NCBI RefSeq assembly: GCF_000412695.1
Contig: NC_021499.1
Coordinates: 3,410,001-3,474,000, forward strand
Direction: 5' to 3'
DNA: 64,000 bases
DNA from: Pseudomonas resinovorans NBRC 106553
Lineage (GTDB): Bacteria > Pseudomonadota > Gammaproteobacteria > Pseudomonadales > Pseudomonadaceae
This document shows positions 28,182-38,613 of this stretch, piece by piece. How positions within the stretch are numbered: the first letter of the stretch is position 1; each line of letters begins with the position of its first letter. A program made the position numbers and the translations under genes. The notes under the pieces are model-generated. The model had not been told where the DNA came from and searched no databases. It worked only from the letters and a program-made list of their open reading frames with translations.

Positions 28182-28622
28182 GAATGGCTCCGGCAACGGG
28201 AAAAAACAGGCGGGGCCTGCCCTGCGCTCAACGTTAGTGGGGCATGAGGGGTTGTCAAAGCGGGGAGCGCCGGGTCGCTCGAGTGCACCGCGAGGGGGCG
28301 TTGTAACGCGCTGGAAACAGGAAAAGCACTCTAGTTTCCGCTGGGAATGAAACGCTTTTCGTTAGTCCCAAAGAGCCTGACAAAGCACGAGATGGCTGAT
28401 TGACAGCACATCACGCTCGTAACAGCATGTTACATAAAGCTCGTTCACGCCTTGAGAATGGCCCTCCCCGGGAAGGCCAGCCCTTGGTCGCGACCTCATC
28501 AAAGTTACTGCCAACGCAATGGACTCTCGCGCTTGCGGCCCGCCACCGGCCGCAAGTCTTGCCTCCGTCGGTCACGTTTGCACGGGGGTTATTCCAGGGG
28601 TGTCAGCAATGAGGAGGGACAT
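28182..28622. promoter_or_regulatory. 441-base upstream region of the multicopper oxidase operon
   Basis: No gene seen. It contains a perfect palindrome GTAACA GCA TGTTAC (28419-28433) and a GAAAAGC...GCTTTTC inverted pair at about 28319-28358. Either could be an operator or part of a leader structure. The leader is long for a Pseudomonas gene. The base composition of about 28300-28440 is more AT-rich than the surroundings. Confidence 0.4.
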
Positions 28623-30857
28623 ATGTACCTTCCACGAGATGCGTCCAAGGCGCGACTCAGGGAAGCGGAAAATGCCCGAAGGAACTTTGCCGAACTGGCC
28701 AGCGCCCTCACCAAGGGGGAAGTGACGCGACGCGACTTCATCAAGTGGGGCCTGACCACTACCGGCGGATTGCTGGTACCGGTCCACGGACTGAGCCCCT
28801 TCACCAGCAGCGCCTACGCCGACAGCTTCGATATCCCCACCGGGCTGCCGCCGAGCCCGTTGTTCGGCGTGCAGGCCTTCACCCAGCCTATGCCGCGTTT
28901 CGACGTGCTGCCGCGCAAGCCCTTCACCCCCGGTACCGGCGTGATGAACCCCATCCCGGCCTACCCGAACGTGCCCGGCCCCGACCCCACGGCGCAAGCC
29001 AATACCACCATGCAACCCGTGCCCGCCGTGCTCGGCGGTGGCGTTGGTCCCATCGAAGGACGCCCGCCGGGACCGATCTGGGCGCACCAGCAATGGAGCA
29101 CCTTCTATCCCAAGGTGGTCGTCGAGGTGACCCAGGAAGGCGCCAAGCCCAACTATGCCTACCGGCCGCAAGTGCCCTCGAGCCTGAACTCGGGAATAGA
29201 CCCGACGCAGGCCCTGCCCCCCGCCTTCCACCCCGACCTGCCCGTGCAGGGGTCACTGGCGCTCTGGACCTTCAACGGCACCCTGCCACCCAAGCTGCTG
29301 ATCGGTCGTTACCAGGAGTCCATCCTGCTGCGGCACCACAACCGCCTGCCGGACGACCCGACCCAGAACGGCGGCTTCGGCATCCACACCATCAGCACCC
29401 ATGAGCACAACGGCCACCATGGCGCGGAAAACGACGGTTTCACCGGGGCCTACTTCTTCCCCCGGCAGTTCTACGACTACCACTACCCCATCGTGCACGG
29501 CGGCTACTACAGCGTGAACACCCAGGCCACCGACCCACGCTGCGGCAGCCCGAACGACGCCGGCGGCGTGGACCGGTTGCCCGGCGACTATCACGAAAGC
29601 ATGAGCACCCACTGGTTCCACGACCACATGTTCAGCTTCACCTCGCAGAACGTGTACAAGGGCAACGCCGGGATGTTCAACATCTACAGCGCCATCGACC
29701 GGGGCAACGAGGAGATCAACGACGGTGCCAACCTGCGCCTGCCCAGCGGCAACGCCAAGTCCTACGGCAACCTGGACTACGACGTGAACCTGATGGTCGC
29801 GGACAAGGCCTGGGACGGCGAAGGCCAGCTGGCGATGAACATCTTCGACTTCGACGGCTTCCTCGGCGATGTGATGACGGTGAACCTGGTCTACAAGCCG
29901 TACTTCGAGGTCGAGCGGCGCAAGTACCGCTTCCGCATCCTCAACGCCGCCGTCGCGCGCTTCTTCAAGATTTCCCTGAGCGACGCCTCGCCGATGATCC
30001 AGATCGCCAATGACGGCAACCTGCTGCCGGCGCCGGTGGTGCTGACCACCCTGGACGAAATGGGCATCGCCGAGCGCTACGACATCATCATCGACTTCGC
30101 CCGCTACAAGATCGGCGACAAGGTCTGGATGGTGAACCTTGCCGAGCACGAGAACGGCCGGCGCCCGAAGGAGGACATCTCCCTGCGCGACGCCCTCAAC
30201 GGCAAGTCGGACGACCCCTGTGTCGGACGCTTCCTCGAATTCCGCATCGTTCGCAACCCCACCTACCCCGACAAGAGCCAGGTGCCGGCGGTGCTCTGCC
30301 CGAACCCGGACCTATCGAAAGTGCCGGTGTCGGCGCAACGGACCTTCGAGTTCGGCCGCGGCGCCAACACCACCACCAGCGACCCGACGTCGAGCTACTT
30401 CGGCCCCTGGGGCGTCAAGACCGACGGCGGCGCCATGCTCGCGGCGGACTACGGGCGCATCAGCGCAGGGCCGAAGTTCGGCACCCGCGAGATCTGGACG
30501 CTGAAAAATGGCGGCGGTGGCTGGGACCACCCCATCCATATCCACTTCGAGGAGGGCCAGATCCTCGCCCGCGACGGCAAGGCCAGCAACGTCCCGGCCT
30601 GGGAACGTGGACGCAAGGACGTCTACCGCCTGCATCCGGGCGGCAGCGTCACCATCACCCTGCAGTTCCGCGACTTCGGCGGCATGTTCATGGAGCACTG
30701 TCACAACACCACCCATGAAGACAACGCCATGCTGATGCGCTGGGAAATCGACAACCTCGGCGGCGCCTTCCTGCGGCCGTTGCCGACGCCCATCCCGACG
30801 CCCCAGGGGGTGACCTTCGTGCCGCCGACCGAGATCCTGCGGACCGCGTTCAAGTAG
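28623..30857 (+). CDS. Tat-exported multicopper oxidase
   Basis: Copper-dependent oxidase of 744 residues. The N-terminus carries a twin-arginine signal (TRRDFIKWGL at about 35-44, then a hydrophobic stretch to AYA), so it is exported folded. Copper ligands are visible as STHEHNGHH, THWFHDHMF, HPIHIHFEEG and the C-terminal MEHCHNTTHEDNAMLM, which has the type 1/3 pattern HCHxxxHxxxxM. The family includes Mn(II) and Cu(I) oxidases; the substrate here is not known. The ATG at 28623 follows GAGGGA. It is operonic with a SCO-cytochrome c fusion. Confidence 0.88.
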   Translation: MYLPRDASKARLREAENARRNFAELASALTKGEVTRRDFIKWGLTTTGGLLVPVHGLSPFTSSAYADSFDIPTGLPPSPLFGVQAFTQPMPRFDVLPRKPFTPGTGVMNPIPAYPNVPGPDPTAQANTTMQPVPAVLGGGVGPIEGRPPGPIWAHQQWSTFYPKVVVEVTQEGAKPNYAYRPQVPSSLNSGIDPTQALPPAFHPDLPVQGSLALWTFNGTLPPKLLIGRYQESILLRHHNRLPDDPTQNGGFGIHTISTHEHNGHHGAENDGFTGAYFFPRQFYDYHYPIVHGGYYSVNTQATDPRCGSPNDAGGVDRLPGDYHESMSTHWFHDHMFSFTSQNVYKGNAGMFNIYSAIDRGNEEINDGANLRLPSGNAKSYGNLDYDVNLMVADKAWDGEGQLAMNIFDFDGFLGDVMTVNLVYKPYFEVERRKYRFRILNAAVARFFKISLSDASPMIQIANDGNLLPAPVVLTTLDEMGIAERYDIIIDFARYKIGDKVWMVNLAEHENGRRPKEDISLRDALNGKSDDPCVGRFLEFRIVRNPTYPDKSQVPAVLCPNPDLSKVPVSAQRTFEFGRGANTTTSDPTSSYFGPWGVKTDGGAMLAADYGRISAGPKFGTREIWTLKNGGGGWDHPIHIHFEEGQILARDGKASNVPAWERGRKDVYRLHPGGSVTITLQFRDFGGMFMEHCHNTTHEDNAMLMRWEIDNLGGAFLRPLPTPIPTPQGVTFVPPTEILRTAFK

Positions 30858-30865
30858 GAGGCAGC

Positions 30866-31825
30866 ATGACCGCCTTGCGTATGGCGCTCGGGCTGGCCGC
30901 CTGGCTGACGCTGGGCGGCACGGCCGTGGGCGCCCAACCCTGGGGCCCGGGCTACTTCCCGGACGTGCCCCTGGTGACCCAGGACGGCGAAACCGTGCAC
31001 CTGTACCGCGACCTGCTCAAGGGCAAGTCGGTGGCGGTGAACATGATCTTCACCCAGTGCTCGCAAAGCTGCCCGCTCAGCACCGCCAACCTGGCGCGGG
31101 TGCAAGCGCTGCTGGGCGATTCGGCGGGAAGGGAAATCCACTTCTACTCCATCAGCGTGGACCCCATCCACGACACGCCGGAGGTACTCAAGGCCTACGC
31201 CGAGAAATTCCATGCGCCAAAGGGCTGGCTGTTCCTCACCGGCGCGCCGGACGACATCGCCCTGGCGCAGAAAAAGCTCGGGCTCTGGTCGGTCACCGAC
31301 GCCGAGGCCTCCGACAACCACCTCGCCAGCCTGATGGTGGGCAACGAGCCCACCGGCCAGTGGATGCGCCAATCCACCATGGACAACCCGGCCTTCCTCG
31401 CCAGCAAGCTCAGCGCCTTCCTGCTGGGCTGGCAGCGCCAACGCGGCGTGAGCGGCCTGGGCTACGCCAGCGCGCCGACCCTGGAGAACCTCGACGCCGG
31501 CCGCTACCTGTTCGCCCGGGCCTGCGCCACCTGCCACAGCATCGGCCAGGGCGATGGGCTGGGTCCGGACCTGCTGGGCATTACCCAGCGCCGCAACGGG
31601 GACTGGCTGCGGCGCTTCATCCGCGCGCCGGAGCAGATGGTGGAGCAGATGGTGGAGCAGAAGGACCCCATCGCCCTGGAACTCTTCGCCCGCTTCAAAG
31701 AGGTGCAGATGCCCAACCTCGGCCTCGGCGAGCAGGACGTGGAAGCACTGATCCACTATCTCGACCAAGCAGGTGCGCCCCCTCCGGCACAGGACGGCGC
31801 GCAACCCGCGCTAGCGGCCCCCTGA
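30866..31825 (+). CDS. SCO1/SenC-cytochrome c fusion protein
   Basis: 319-residue periplasmic protein with a signal peptide (ending VGA). A thioredoxin-like SCO domain (about 30-190) with the copper motif CSQSC (CxxxC) is fused to a c-type cytochrome domain (about 205-300) with haem site CATCH. SCO proteins insert copper or reduce disulfides in copper sites, and the haem domain would add electron transfer. It is 8 bases after the oxidase gene and probably matures or drains electrons from it. Confidence 0.88.
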   Translation: MTALRMALGLAAWLTLGGTAVGAQPWGPGYFPDVPLVTQDGETVHLYRDLLKGKSVAVNMIFTQCSQSCPLSTANLARVQALLGDSAGREIHFYSISVDPIHDTPEVLKAYAEKFHAPKGWLFLTGAPDDIALAQKKLGLWSVTDAEASDNHLASLMVGNEPTGQWMRQSTMDNPAFLASKLSAFLLGWQRQRGVSGLGYASAPTLENLDAGRYLFARACATCHSIGQGDGLGPDLLGITQRRNGDWLRRFIRAPEQMVEQMVEQKDPIALELFARFKEVQMPNLGLGEQDVEALIHYLDQAGAPPPAQDGAQPALAAP

Positions 31826-31842
31826 GGGCCGAGGAGATGCAG

Positions 31843-32337
31843 ATGAACATCGCTCGAAGGCAACTCCCGTCCGCCCTGCTGGCCTGCGCCGGCTTCGTGG
31901 CGGTGGCCGCGTCCGGCGCCGCCACCGCCCTGACCCTGTTCCCCCGCCGCGCGGCCCAGTTGCTCGTGCCCATCGCCGGCACGCTGTCCACCGACCTCGA
32001 CGACATTCCCCTCAAGGGTGTGGCGCGCATCAACAGCACCACCTTCAGCGACCCGGACCTTGGCGGACCACCGGGGGTCATCCTGATGATCGACTTCGTC
32101 GCGGTGGTGGGCATCAGCCGCAAGACCCGCACGGCCTACTTCGCCCATGGCGAGAACCGGGTAGTGCGCGAGCTGCGCTCGTCCGACCAGTTGGAACTGA
32201 CCTTCCCCATCACGCCGCTGAACGCCAGCGCCACCAAGGTCGCCCTGCCGGTCCAGGCGAACTTCCAGCTGGCGTTCGACGTGGGCAATGGGGTGCTGCT
32301 GTCGGCCACCGCCACCCTGTCCAACCCCACCTTCTAG
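31843..32337 (+). CDS. small exported protein of the multicopper oxidase operon
   Basis: 164 residues with a signal-like hydrophobic N-terminus (SALLACAGFVAVAASGAATAL). The remainder looks all-beta (LLVPIAGTLSTDLDDIPLKGVARINST). No Cys in the mature part and no recognised family. The ATG at 31843 is 6 bases after GAGGAG; the ATG two codons earlier is too close. It is the third gene of the operon. Confidence 0.6.
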   Translation: MNIARRQLPSALLACAGFVAVAASGAATALTLFPRRAAQLLVPIAGTLSTDLDDIPLKGVARINSTTFSDPDLGGPPGVILMIDFVAVVGISRKTRTAYFAHGENRVVRELRSSDQLELTFPITPLNASATKVALPVQANFQLAFDVGNGVLLSATATLSNPTF

Positions 32338-32365
32338 GCAGCGGGGCTGGCGCAGGAATGCCTAG
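32334..32365. terminator. hairpin over two convergent stop codons
   Basis: CTAGGCA (32334-32340) is inverted as TGCCTAG (32359-32365), and the arms contain the stop codons of the exported protein (+) and ercS' (-). It may act as a shared terminator; no U-tract is present. Confidence 0.4.
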
Positions 32366-34059
32366 CGGTTCGGCTGGGCGAGCAGTTGGCTGATCACCGC
32401 CCGCAGCTTGCCGGGCTTCACCGGCTTGTTCAGCAGCGGAATGCCGAGCTGCTGCAACTCCCGTCGGCACTGGTCGGAGCGGTCGGCGGTGATGATCACC
32501 GCCGGTAGTTCACTGGCGCTGCGTTCGCGCAGGCTGCGGATCACCTCGCAGCCGAGCCTGCCGTGGTCCAGGTGGTAATCCACCAGCAACAGCTCGGGCA
32601 CGCGCTCCCGCTGCGCCGCCAGGGCGCCGTCGAGGTCGCTGGCGGTGAGCACCTCGCAGCCCCACTGGCCGAGCAGCGCCGACATGCTGGCGAGAATCCC
32701 CGGTTCGTTGTCCACCACCAGCAGGCGCCGGCCCGGTAGCGGATCGCCGGTGACCGGGCGGGCTTCCATATTGGGCCTTGTCGGTGCCGCGGTCGCCGAC
32801 AGCGGCACCTCGATGCTGAACACCGAGCCGCGCCCCAGTTGCGAGCGCACCTCGACCCGGTACTCCAGCATGCTGGCGATGCGATCGACGATGGCCAGGC
32901 CCAGGCCCACACCCTTGCGTTCGGCGGCGCGGCCCACGTCCAGCTGGTTGAACTCGAGGAAGATCGCCTCCAGTTGATCCGCCGGAATGCCCCGGCCGCT
33001 GTCCCACACCTCCAGTCGCAGGCGGTCGCCGCGCCGCCGCGCGCCGAGCAGCACGCGGCCACGCTCGGTGTAGCGGCAGGCGTTGCTGAGGAAGTTGCGC
33101 AGGATGCGCGTCAGCAGGCGGAAGTCGGTGCTGATCGATACCCGTGGGATGCGTACCCGCAGGCCGAGACCGGCGGCCTCGGCGACGCTCTCGAACTCCG
33201 AGGCCAGCGGCCCCAGCACCTCGTCCAGGGCGTAGACGTCCAGGTCCGGCTTGATCGCGCTCTGGTCCAGCTTGGAAATATCCAGCAGGTCGGCGAGCAG
33301 GTCCTCGGCCCCTTCCAGGGCCTGGTGGCTGCGCTCCACCAGTTGCTGCTCGGCGGCCGGCAGCGCCCGCTCGCGCAGGGTGGACACCAGCAGCCGCGCG
33401 GCGTTCAGGGGTTGCAGCAGGTCGTGGCTGGCGGCCGCCAGGTACTTGTCCTTGGACAGGTTGGCCGCCTCGGCGGCGTCCCGCGCCTCACGCAGCTGCT
33501 CATTCAGCGCCTGGAGTTCGCGGGTACGTTCCAGTACCCGTTGCTCCAGTTCGTCGTTGAGGGTCTGCAGGCGCTGCTGGGCGAGGATGCGTTCGGTGAT
33601 GTCGGCGACGAAGCCTTCCACCAGCCCCTCTTCATCCGGTTTCAGCAGCAGGTTCATCAGCACGTCCACAGGGCTGCCGTCCTTGCGCAGCAACCGGGTC
33701 TCGTAGCCGAACAGGCCGCCCTCGCGCTGCAGCGCCCGGCCGATGGTCACCAGCTCCTCGGCGCCACCGGCGAACAGGTGGTCGGCGAGGTCCGTCAGGC
33801 TGAACAGGCAATCCTGGGGCGAGTCATAACCGAGCATCTCGGCCAGGGCCGGGTTGGCGGCACGCAGGCCGTCCTTGAGGCTGGCCTGGAAGATCCCGTG
33901 CACGGCGTGCTCGAACAGCCACTTGTAGCGATTGCGCTCGGTCTCCAGCTCTTCCAGGCGTGCCAGCAACTCGGGGTAGTGGCTCTTGCGTGCGGAATGG
34001 CTGCCGAGCCCGAGCAGCCCGGTCAGGGCTTCGCGCTGCTCGTCAGAGGGCCTCGGCAT
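32362..34059 (-). CDS. ercS': PAS-containing hybrid sensor histidine kinase (ErcS'-type)
   Basis: Soluble hybrid kinase of 565 residues linked to ethanol oxidation. Order of domains: PAS (about 42-160), coiled linker, HisKA with His212 (AAASHDLLQPLNAARL), HATPase (N box NFLSNACRY 322-330, G box DSGRGIP), then a receiver with phospho-Asp494 (LLLVDYHLDHG). The ATG at 34059 follows CGAGGTG and overlaps the end of ercA by 17 bases; an ATG at 34074 is also in frame. Similar to P. aeruginosa PA1976/ErcS'. The target regulator is probably ErbR/AgmR-like (62483), by analogy. Confidence 0.8.
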   Translation of the reverse strand: MPRPSDEQREALTGLLGLGSHSARKSHYPELLARLEELETERNRYKWLFEHAVHGIFQASLKDGLRAANPALAEMLGYDSPQDCLFSLTDLADHLFAGGAEELVTIGRALQREGGLFGYETRLLRKDGSPVDVLMNLLLKPDEEGLVEGFVADITERILAQQRLQTLNDELEQRVLERTRELQALNEQLREARDAAEAANLSKDKYLAAASHDLLQPLNAARLLVSTLRERALPAAEQQLVERSHQALEGAEDLLADLLDISKLDQSAIKPDLDVYALDEVLGPLASEFESVAEAAGLGLRVRIPRVSISTDFRLLTRILRNFLSNACRYTERGRVLLGARRRGDRLRLEVWDSGRGIPADQLEAIFLEFNQLDVGRAAERKGVGLGLAIVDRIASMLEYRVEVRSQLGRGSVFSIEVPLSATAAPTRPNMEARPVTGDPLPGRRLLVVDNEPGILASMSALLGQWGCEVLTASDLDGALAAQRERVPELLLVDYHLDHGRLGCEVIRSLRERSASELPAVIITADRSDQCRRELQQLGIPLLNKPVKPGKLRAVISQLLAQPNR

Positions 34060-35206
34060 ACACCACCTCGACATCCCGCTGGCTGGATGCGCGCGGGTTG
34101 GTGAGGATGCAGGGGTCGTCCATGGCGTGGCGCGAGAGGAAGGGAATATCCGAACTGCCCACCCCGTGCAGCCGCAAGGTCTCGTGGAAGCCCACGGCGT
34201 GCTTGAACTGCACCAGGTGTTCCACCAGGCGTTGGCGCACCTGGTTCTGGGTCATGCCGCGACAGTCGATGCCCAGGGTCTCGGCGATCACCTTGAAGCG
34301 CGCAGGCTCAGCGCTGTAGTTGAAGGCCACCACATGCTCCACCAGTGCCGCGTTGCACAGGCCATGGGGCAGGTCGAGGAAACCGCCCAGGCTGTGGGAC
34401 ATGGCGTGCACCGCGCCGAGGATGGCGTTGGAGAAGGCCAGGCCGGCCTGCATGCTGCCGAGCATGATCTTCTCCCGCAGGGCGATGTCGCCGGGGTTGG
34501 CGATCATCTGCACCAGGTTGCCGTTGATCAGGCGCATGGCTTCCAGGGCATGGGGGTCGGTGAGCGGGCCGTGGCCGGTGGACACGAAGGCCTCGATGGC
34601 GTGCACCAGGGCGTCGATGCCGGTACAGGCGGAGAGGAAGGGGTCCATGCTCAGGGTGGTTTCCGGGTCGATCAGCGACACGTCCGGCACCACCGCCTTG
34701 CTGACGATGGAGAACTTCATCCGCTCCTGCTGGTTGGAGATGATCACGAACTGCGACACGTCGGCCGAGGTGCCGGCGGTGGTGGGGATGAGGATCAGCG
34801 GCGGGCTGGGCACCGTCAGGGTGTCCACGCCCTCGAACTCGAGGATGCTGCGGCCGTGGGCGGCGACGATGCCGATGCCCTTGGCGCAGTCCATGGGGCT
34901 GCCACCGCCCACCGCGACGATGACGTTGCAGCCGCTGCTGCGGTAGACCTCGGCGCCCTGCATCACTTCTTCGACGCGGGGGTTGGGCGAAACCTGGGTG
35001 TAGAGGCAGTAATCGATGCCCTGGGCCTGCAGGCTGGCCTCGATGTCGGCCACCCAACCGGCGGCCTGGACGCCGGGGTCGGAGACCACCAGGACCTTGC
35101 GCGCACCGAAGGTGCTGGCGTAGTTGCCGACATTGTGCCGGCATCCGGCGCCGAAAATGATCTCGGGAGAAACGAACTTGCGAAGTGGGCTGATATCGTG
35201 CCGCAT
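34043..35206 (-). CDS. ercA: iron-containing alcohol dehydrogenase-like protein ErcA
   Basis: Group III (iron-type) alcohol dehydrogenase family member of 387 residues, MRHDISPLRKFVSPEIIFGAG. Nucleotide motif GGGSPMDCAKG and metal-binding segments DALVHAIEAF and GAVHAMSHSLGGFLDLPHG (His residues) are intact. In P. aeruginosa ErcA sits in the regulatory set for ethanol oxidation and is thought to sense or detoxify an intermediate. The ATG at 35206 is the family start. It overlaps ercS' downstream. Confidence 0.88.
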   Translation of the reverse strand: MRHDISPLRKFVSPEIIFGAGCRHNVGNYASTFGARKVLVVSDPGVQAAGWVADIEASLQAQGIDYCLYTQVSPNPRVEEVMQGAEVYRSSGCNVIVAVGGGSPMDCAKGIGIVAAHGRSILEFEGVDTLTVPSPPLILIPTTAGTSADVSQFVIISNQQERMKFSIVSKAVVPDVSLIDPETTLSMDPFLSACTGIDALVHAIEAFVSTGHGPLTDPHALEAMRLINGNLVQMIANPGDIALREKIMLGSMQAGLAFSNAILGAVHAMSHSLGGFLDLPHGLCNAALVEHVVAFNYSAEPARFKVIAETLGIDCRGMTQNQVRQRLVEHLVQFKHAVGFHETLRLHGVGSSDIPFLSRHAMDDPCILTNPRASSQRDVEVVYAEAL

Positions 35207-35306
35207 CAGACAGCTCTTTCTTGTAGTTATGTGGTGAGTAGGACCCAGCCTACTGGATTCGTAGGGCATTTCAATCAGACCTTGGGCGCCGCCCCTACGG
35301 CAGTCC

Positions 35307-35392
35307 GTAGGATGGGTTGAGCTTGCGATACCCATCATTCCCAGCCGATGGGTATCGCTTCGCTCGCGGAACGCCGCCCGACCCATCCTACG
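35307..35392. repeat. extragenic inverted repeat between pqqH and ercA
   Basis: GTAGGATGGGTTGAGC...GATACCCATC followed by its inverse to CCCATCCTACG. It falls within the 195-base gap that otherwise would place pqqH and ercA in one transcript. Confidence 0.78.
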
Positions 35393-35401
35393 TCTGCGCA
35401 T

Positions 35402-37246
35402 TCACAGCAGGCTCCGGTAGAAGCCCAACTCCGCCTCCAGGGCATGGGCCAGGTTGGCGGCCTGGCGGAAACCGTGGCGCTCCTCGGGGTAGACATGGCA
35501 TTCCACCCGCTGGCCGGCCGCCTCCAGGGCGGCCACCATGGCGGCGGTCTGCTGCGGCACCACCACCGCATCGCGCCCGCCCTGGAAGAAGATCAATGGG
35601 GCGCCGATCTCGGCGGAACGCAGCACCGGCGAGCGCTGGCGATAAAGCTGGGCGTCCCGCAAGGGGTCACCGATCAGCCAGTCCAGGTAGTCCGCCTCGA
35701 ACTTGTGGGTCCTCTCCCGCAGCACCAGGGGGTCGCTGACCCCGTAGTAGCTGGCGCCGCCACGGAACGGCGTATCCCCCAGCAGCGCCATCAGGCCGGT
35801 GTAGCCGCCAGCGCTGGCGCCCCGGATGAAGGCCCGTGTGCGCTCCACCAGGCCCAGGGCCGCCAGGTGTTCCAACAGCGCCTTGGCGTCTTCCACCTCC
35901 AGCTCGCCCCAGCTACCGGCCAGGCGCTGCCGGTAGGCACGGCCGTAACCGCTGCTGCCGCGGTAATCGAGGTCGGCCACGGCGAAGCCGCGCTGGGTCC
36001 AGAACTGGATGCGCGGGTCGAACACCGGCTGGCAGGCCGAGGTGGGCCCGCCATGGCAGCACAGCAGCAGTGGCGGCAGTTGGCCGTCCGGGCCTTGGAA
36101 GTCGCCATGGGTCGGCGGATAGAAGAAGGCGTGGGCCCACTCGCCATGGCCTACCGGAAAACGCAGCGGTCGTGGCCGGGCGCGATGCCGTCTGGGCAAG
36201 GGGCAACCACCTCCCGCCAACACCCGCACCGCGCCGCCCTCTCGCTCGATGGCCAGTACGGCACTGGCGCTTTCCGGCCCGGCGGCGATGCAGTAGCAAT
36301 GGGACCTGTCCGCCGCCAACTGGCGAAAGCGGCTGTAGTCGGCCGCCAGCGGCCTGCCGCCGTCTATGGCCAGGTAGGCCTGCCCCTCGGCGAACCAGGT
36401 GCGCAGGCCGATATCCGGCAGCTGATTGCAGGCCCCCAATTGCCAGGGTGCGGCAGCGTGGTCGGCCAGGGCCGCCGGCAGCGCCCGCAGGCCCCGGGCA
36501 TCCAGGCGCCAGGGCTGCCACCAGCCGTTGCGGTCGCTGAGTGCATGCAGGCGCCCCGCTCCGTCGAAGCATGGTTGTTGCAGGGACTCGCCGCCCTCGC
36601 CACCGGCCACCACCTCCACCGGGCCCCAGCCATCGGCCTGACGCCGGCGCAGGCACAGGCGCGTCTCGGTCCAGGGCTGCGCCGGGCGGCTCCACTCGAT
36701 CCAGGCGATGGTCCGGCCATCGGGCGCCAGGCGCGGCGCGGCGTAGAAGTCCGCGCCTTCGGCCAGCACCTGGCGCTCGCCGTCCGCCAGGGCGATGGCC
36801 ACCAGCCGGTGCCGCGCACCCTCCTCCTCCACCGCCAGCACCCGGCCCCCGCCCGGCCAGAGGTCGCCATGGCGGCGGCCAGGTACATCCGTGAGCGCCC
36901 GAGGCGGCCCGGCCAGGGGCTGCAGGTAGAGCTGCTGGTCGGCCTCGTTGACGAAGGCCAGGGCCTCCTCGAACAGACAGAAGGCACCGCCGCCGTACTC
37001 GTACACCCGGCTGCGCAGAGAGAAGCCGGTCGGCGTCAGGCAACGCGCGATTCCCGCCTGCCAGCGCCACAGGGTGGTGCGGCCGTCGGCGGGGTCGAAC
37101 AGGCTCCAGAACAGGCCGGCCACCCCCACGCGCAGTTCGGCGAAGTCGCGGCTGGCGGCCACCGCGCGCTCGGCGCTCCAGTCGCTTTCCCAGAAGCCGA
37201 AGGGCCGCACCTCAGGCGCGGCAGATGATCCGCGAGGCGCGCTCAT
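35402..37246 (-). CDS. pqqH: prolyl-oligopeptidase family peptidase PqqH
   Basis: Serine peptidase of the S9 family, 614 residues: an N-terminal beta-propeller (about 1-370) and an alpha/beta-hydrolase domain. The catalytic triad is in GASAGGYTG (Ser), GGRDAVV (Asp) and ERHGF (His). The gene is found next to pqqE in pseudomonads and may cut the PqqA-derived crosslinked peptide. The start is uncertain: the ATG at 37246 overlaps pqqE by 35 bases, and a GTG just after the pqqE stop is possible. Confidence 0.82.
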   Translation of the reverse strand: MSAPRGSSAAPEVRPFGFWESDWSAERAVAASRDFAELRVGVAGLFWSLFDPADGRTTLWRWQAGIARCLTPTGFSLRSRVYEYGGGAFCLFEEALAFVNEADQQLYLQPLAGPPRALTDVPGRRHGDLWPGGGRVLAVEEEGARHRLVAIALADGERQVLAEGADFYAAPRLAPDGRTIAWIEWSRPAQPWTETRLCLRRRQADGWGPVEVVAGGEGGESLQQPCFDGAGRLHALSDRNGWWQPWRLDARGLRALPAALADHAAAPWQLGACNQLPDIGLRTWFAEGQAYLAIDGGRPLAADYSRFRQLAADRSHCYCIAAGPESASAVLAIEREGGAVRVLAGGGCPLPRRHRARPRPLRFPVGHGEWAHAFFYPPTHGDFQGPDGQLPPLLLCCHGGPTSACQPVFDPRIQFWTQRGFAVADLDYRGSSGYGRAYRQRLAGSWGELEVEDAKALLEHLAALGLVERTRAFIRGASAGGYTGLMALLGDTPFRGGASYYGVSDPLVLRERTHKFEADYLDWLIGDPLRDAQLYRQRSPVLRSAEIGAPLIFFQGGRDAVVVPQQTAAMVAALEAAGQRVECHVYPEERHGFRQAANLAHALEAELGFYRSLL

Positions 37247-38363
37247 TGCGATAGGTAAGGTCCGACAGTTCAAGGGGCGCCCGCTCCGCCTCCTCACGGG
37301 CCACCAGGATCTTGCCGTGGTGGGCCGACTTGGCGCACACCGGGTCGGCGTTCTCGGCCTTGCCGGTGAGCATGAAGGCCTGGCAGCGGCAGCCGCCGAA
37401 GTCCTTCTCCTTCTCGTCGCAGGAGCGGCAGGGTTCGGGCATCCAGTCGTAGCCACGGAAGCGGTTGAAGCCGAACGACTCGTACCAGATGTGGCGGACG
37501 TCATGCTCCTTCACGTTGGGGAACTGCACCGGCAGTTGGCGGGCGCTGTGGCACGGCAAGGCGGTGCCGTCCGGGGTGATGTCGAGGAACAGGTTGCCCC
37601 AGCCGTTCATGCAGGCCTTGGGACGCTCCTCGTAGTAGTCCGGGGTGACGAAGATCAGCTTGCACGGGTGCTTCTCCGCGGCGAGCTTTTCCCGGTACTC
37701 ATTGGTGATGCGCTCGGCGCGTTCCAGTTGCGCGCGGGTGGGCAGCAACCCGGCGCGATTGAGTTCGGCCCAGCCATAGAACTGGCAGGTGGCGAGTTCG
37801 ACGAAGTCCGCCTCCAGTTCGATGCACAGTTCGATGATCCGCTCGATGCTGTCGATGTTGTGTCGGTGGGTGACGAAGTTCAGCACCATGGGGTAGCCCT
37901 GGGCTTTCACCGCCCGGGCCATGGCCAGCTTCTGGGCGAAGGCCTTGCGCGAGCCGGCCAGGAGGTTGTTCACCTCCTCGTCGGCGGCCTGGAAGCTGAC
38001 CTGGATATGGTCCAGCCCGGCGTCCTTGAACGCGGTGAGGCGCGCCTCGGTCAGGCCTATGCCGGAGGTGATCAGGTTGGTGTAGTAGCCCAGTTCCCGC
38101 GCGGCGCGGATCAGCTCCTCCAGGTCCTGGCGCACCAGCGGCTCGCCGCCGGAGAAACCCAGCTGCGCGGCGCCCAGTTCGCGGGCCTGGCGGAACACCT
38201 CGATCCACTGCGCCGTGGTCAGTTCCTCGCCCTGCTGGGCGAAGTCCAGGGGGTTGGAGCAGTACGGGCACTGCAGCGGGCAGCGGTAGGTCAGCTCGGC
38301 CAGCAGCCAGAACGGCGGCCCCGGCTGGTGGTCAGGCTTGGAGCTGGAGCCAGAATTGCGCAT
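37212..38363 (-). CDS. pqqE: PqqA peptide cyclase PqqE (radical SAM)
   Basis: Radical SAM enzyme that joins Glu and Tyr of PqqA, the first PQQ step. The 383-residue protein has the SAM cluster motif CPLQCPYC (Cys28, Cys32, Cys35) and a C-terminal SPASM region with Cys residues in [20 protein letters not shown]. It overlaps pqqD by 32 bases; PqqD is its peptide chaperone. Confidence 0.95.
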   Translation of the reverse strand: MRNSGSSSKPDHQPGPPFWLLAELTYRCPLQCPYCSNPLDFAQQGEELTTAQWIEVFRQARELGAAQLGFSGGEPLVRQDLEELIRAARELGYYTNLITSGIGLTEARLTAFKDAGLDHIQVSFQAADEEVNNLLAGSRKAFAQKLAMARAVKAQGYPMVLNFVTHRHNIDSIERIIELCIELEADFVELATCQFYGWAELNRAGLLPTRAQLERAERITNEYREKLAAEKHPCKLIFVTPDYYEERPKACMNGWGNLFLDITPDGTALPCHSARQLPVQFPNVKEHDVRHIWYESFGFNRFRGYDWMPEPCRSCDEKEKDFGGCRCQAFMLTGKAENADPVCAKSAHHGKILVAREEAERAPLELSDLTYRNERASRIICRA

Positions 38364-38613
38364 GGGCCACCTCGATGAAAGCCAGGATGTCTTCGTCCAG
38401 CCCCTGCACGTCGGGGAAGCGTCGGCGCAGGTCGACGATGATCTGCGCCACCGAGCGCTGGCCGTCCACCAGCCGGAGGATTTCCCCCGCGCTCTCGTTC
38501 AGCCGCACCATGCCCTCCGGGTAGAGCAGCACATGGCAGCCCTGGGCCGGCTCCCATTGCAGGCGGAAGCCCCGGCGCAGGTTGGGTACCTGATACAGGT
38601 CGAAATCGCTCAT
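38332..38613 (-). CDS. pqqD: PQQ biosynthesis peptide chaperone PqqD
   Basis: 93-residue PqqA-binding protein that delivers the precursor peptide to PqqE. The sequence starts [21 protein letters not shown] and contains [21 protein letters not shown], the family core. Its start overlaps the pqqC stop as ATGA. Longer reading upstream in this frame lies within pqqC. Confidence 0.93.
   Translation of the reverse strand: MSDFDLYQVPNLRRGFRLQWEPAQGCHVLLYPEGMVRLNESAGEILRLVDGQRSVAQIIVDLRRRFPDVQGLDEDILAFIEVAHAQFWLQLQA

Noticed and set aside
28400..28612. 70-codon frame upstream of the multicopper oxidase
   Set aside because: No ribosome site or family match, and it overlaps the likely promoter and leader region.
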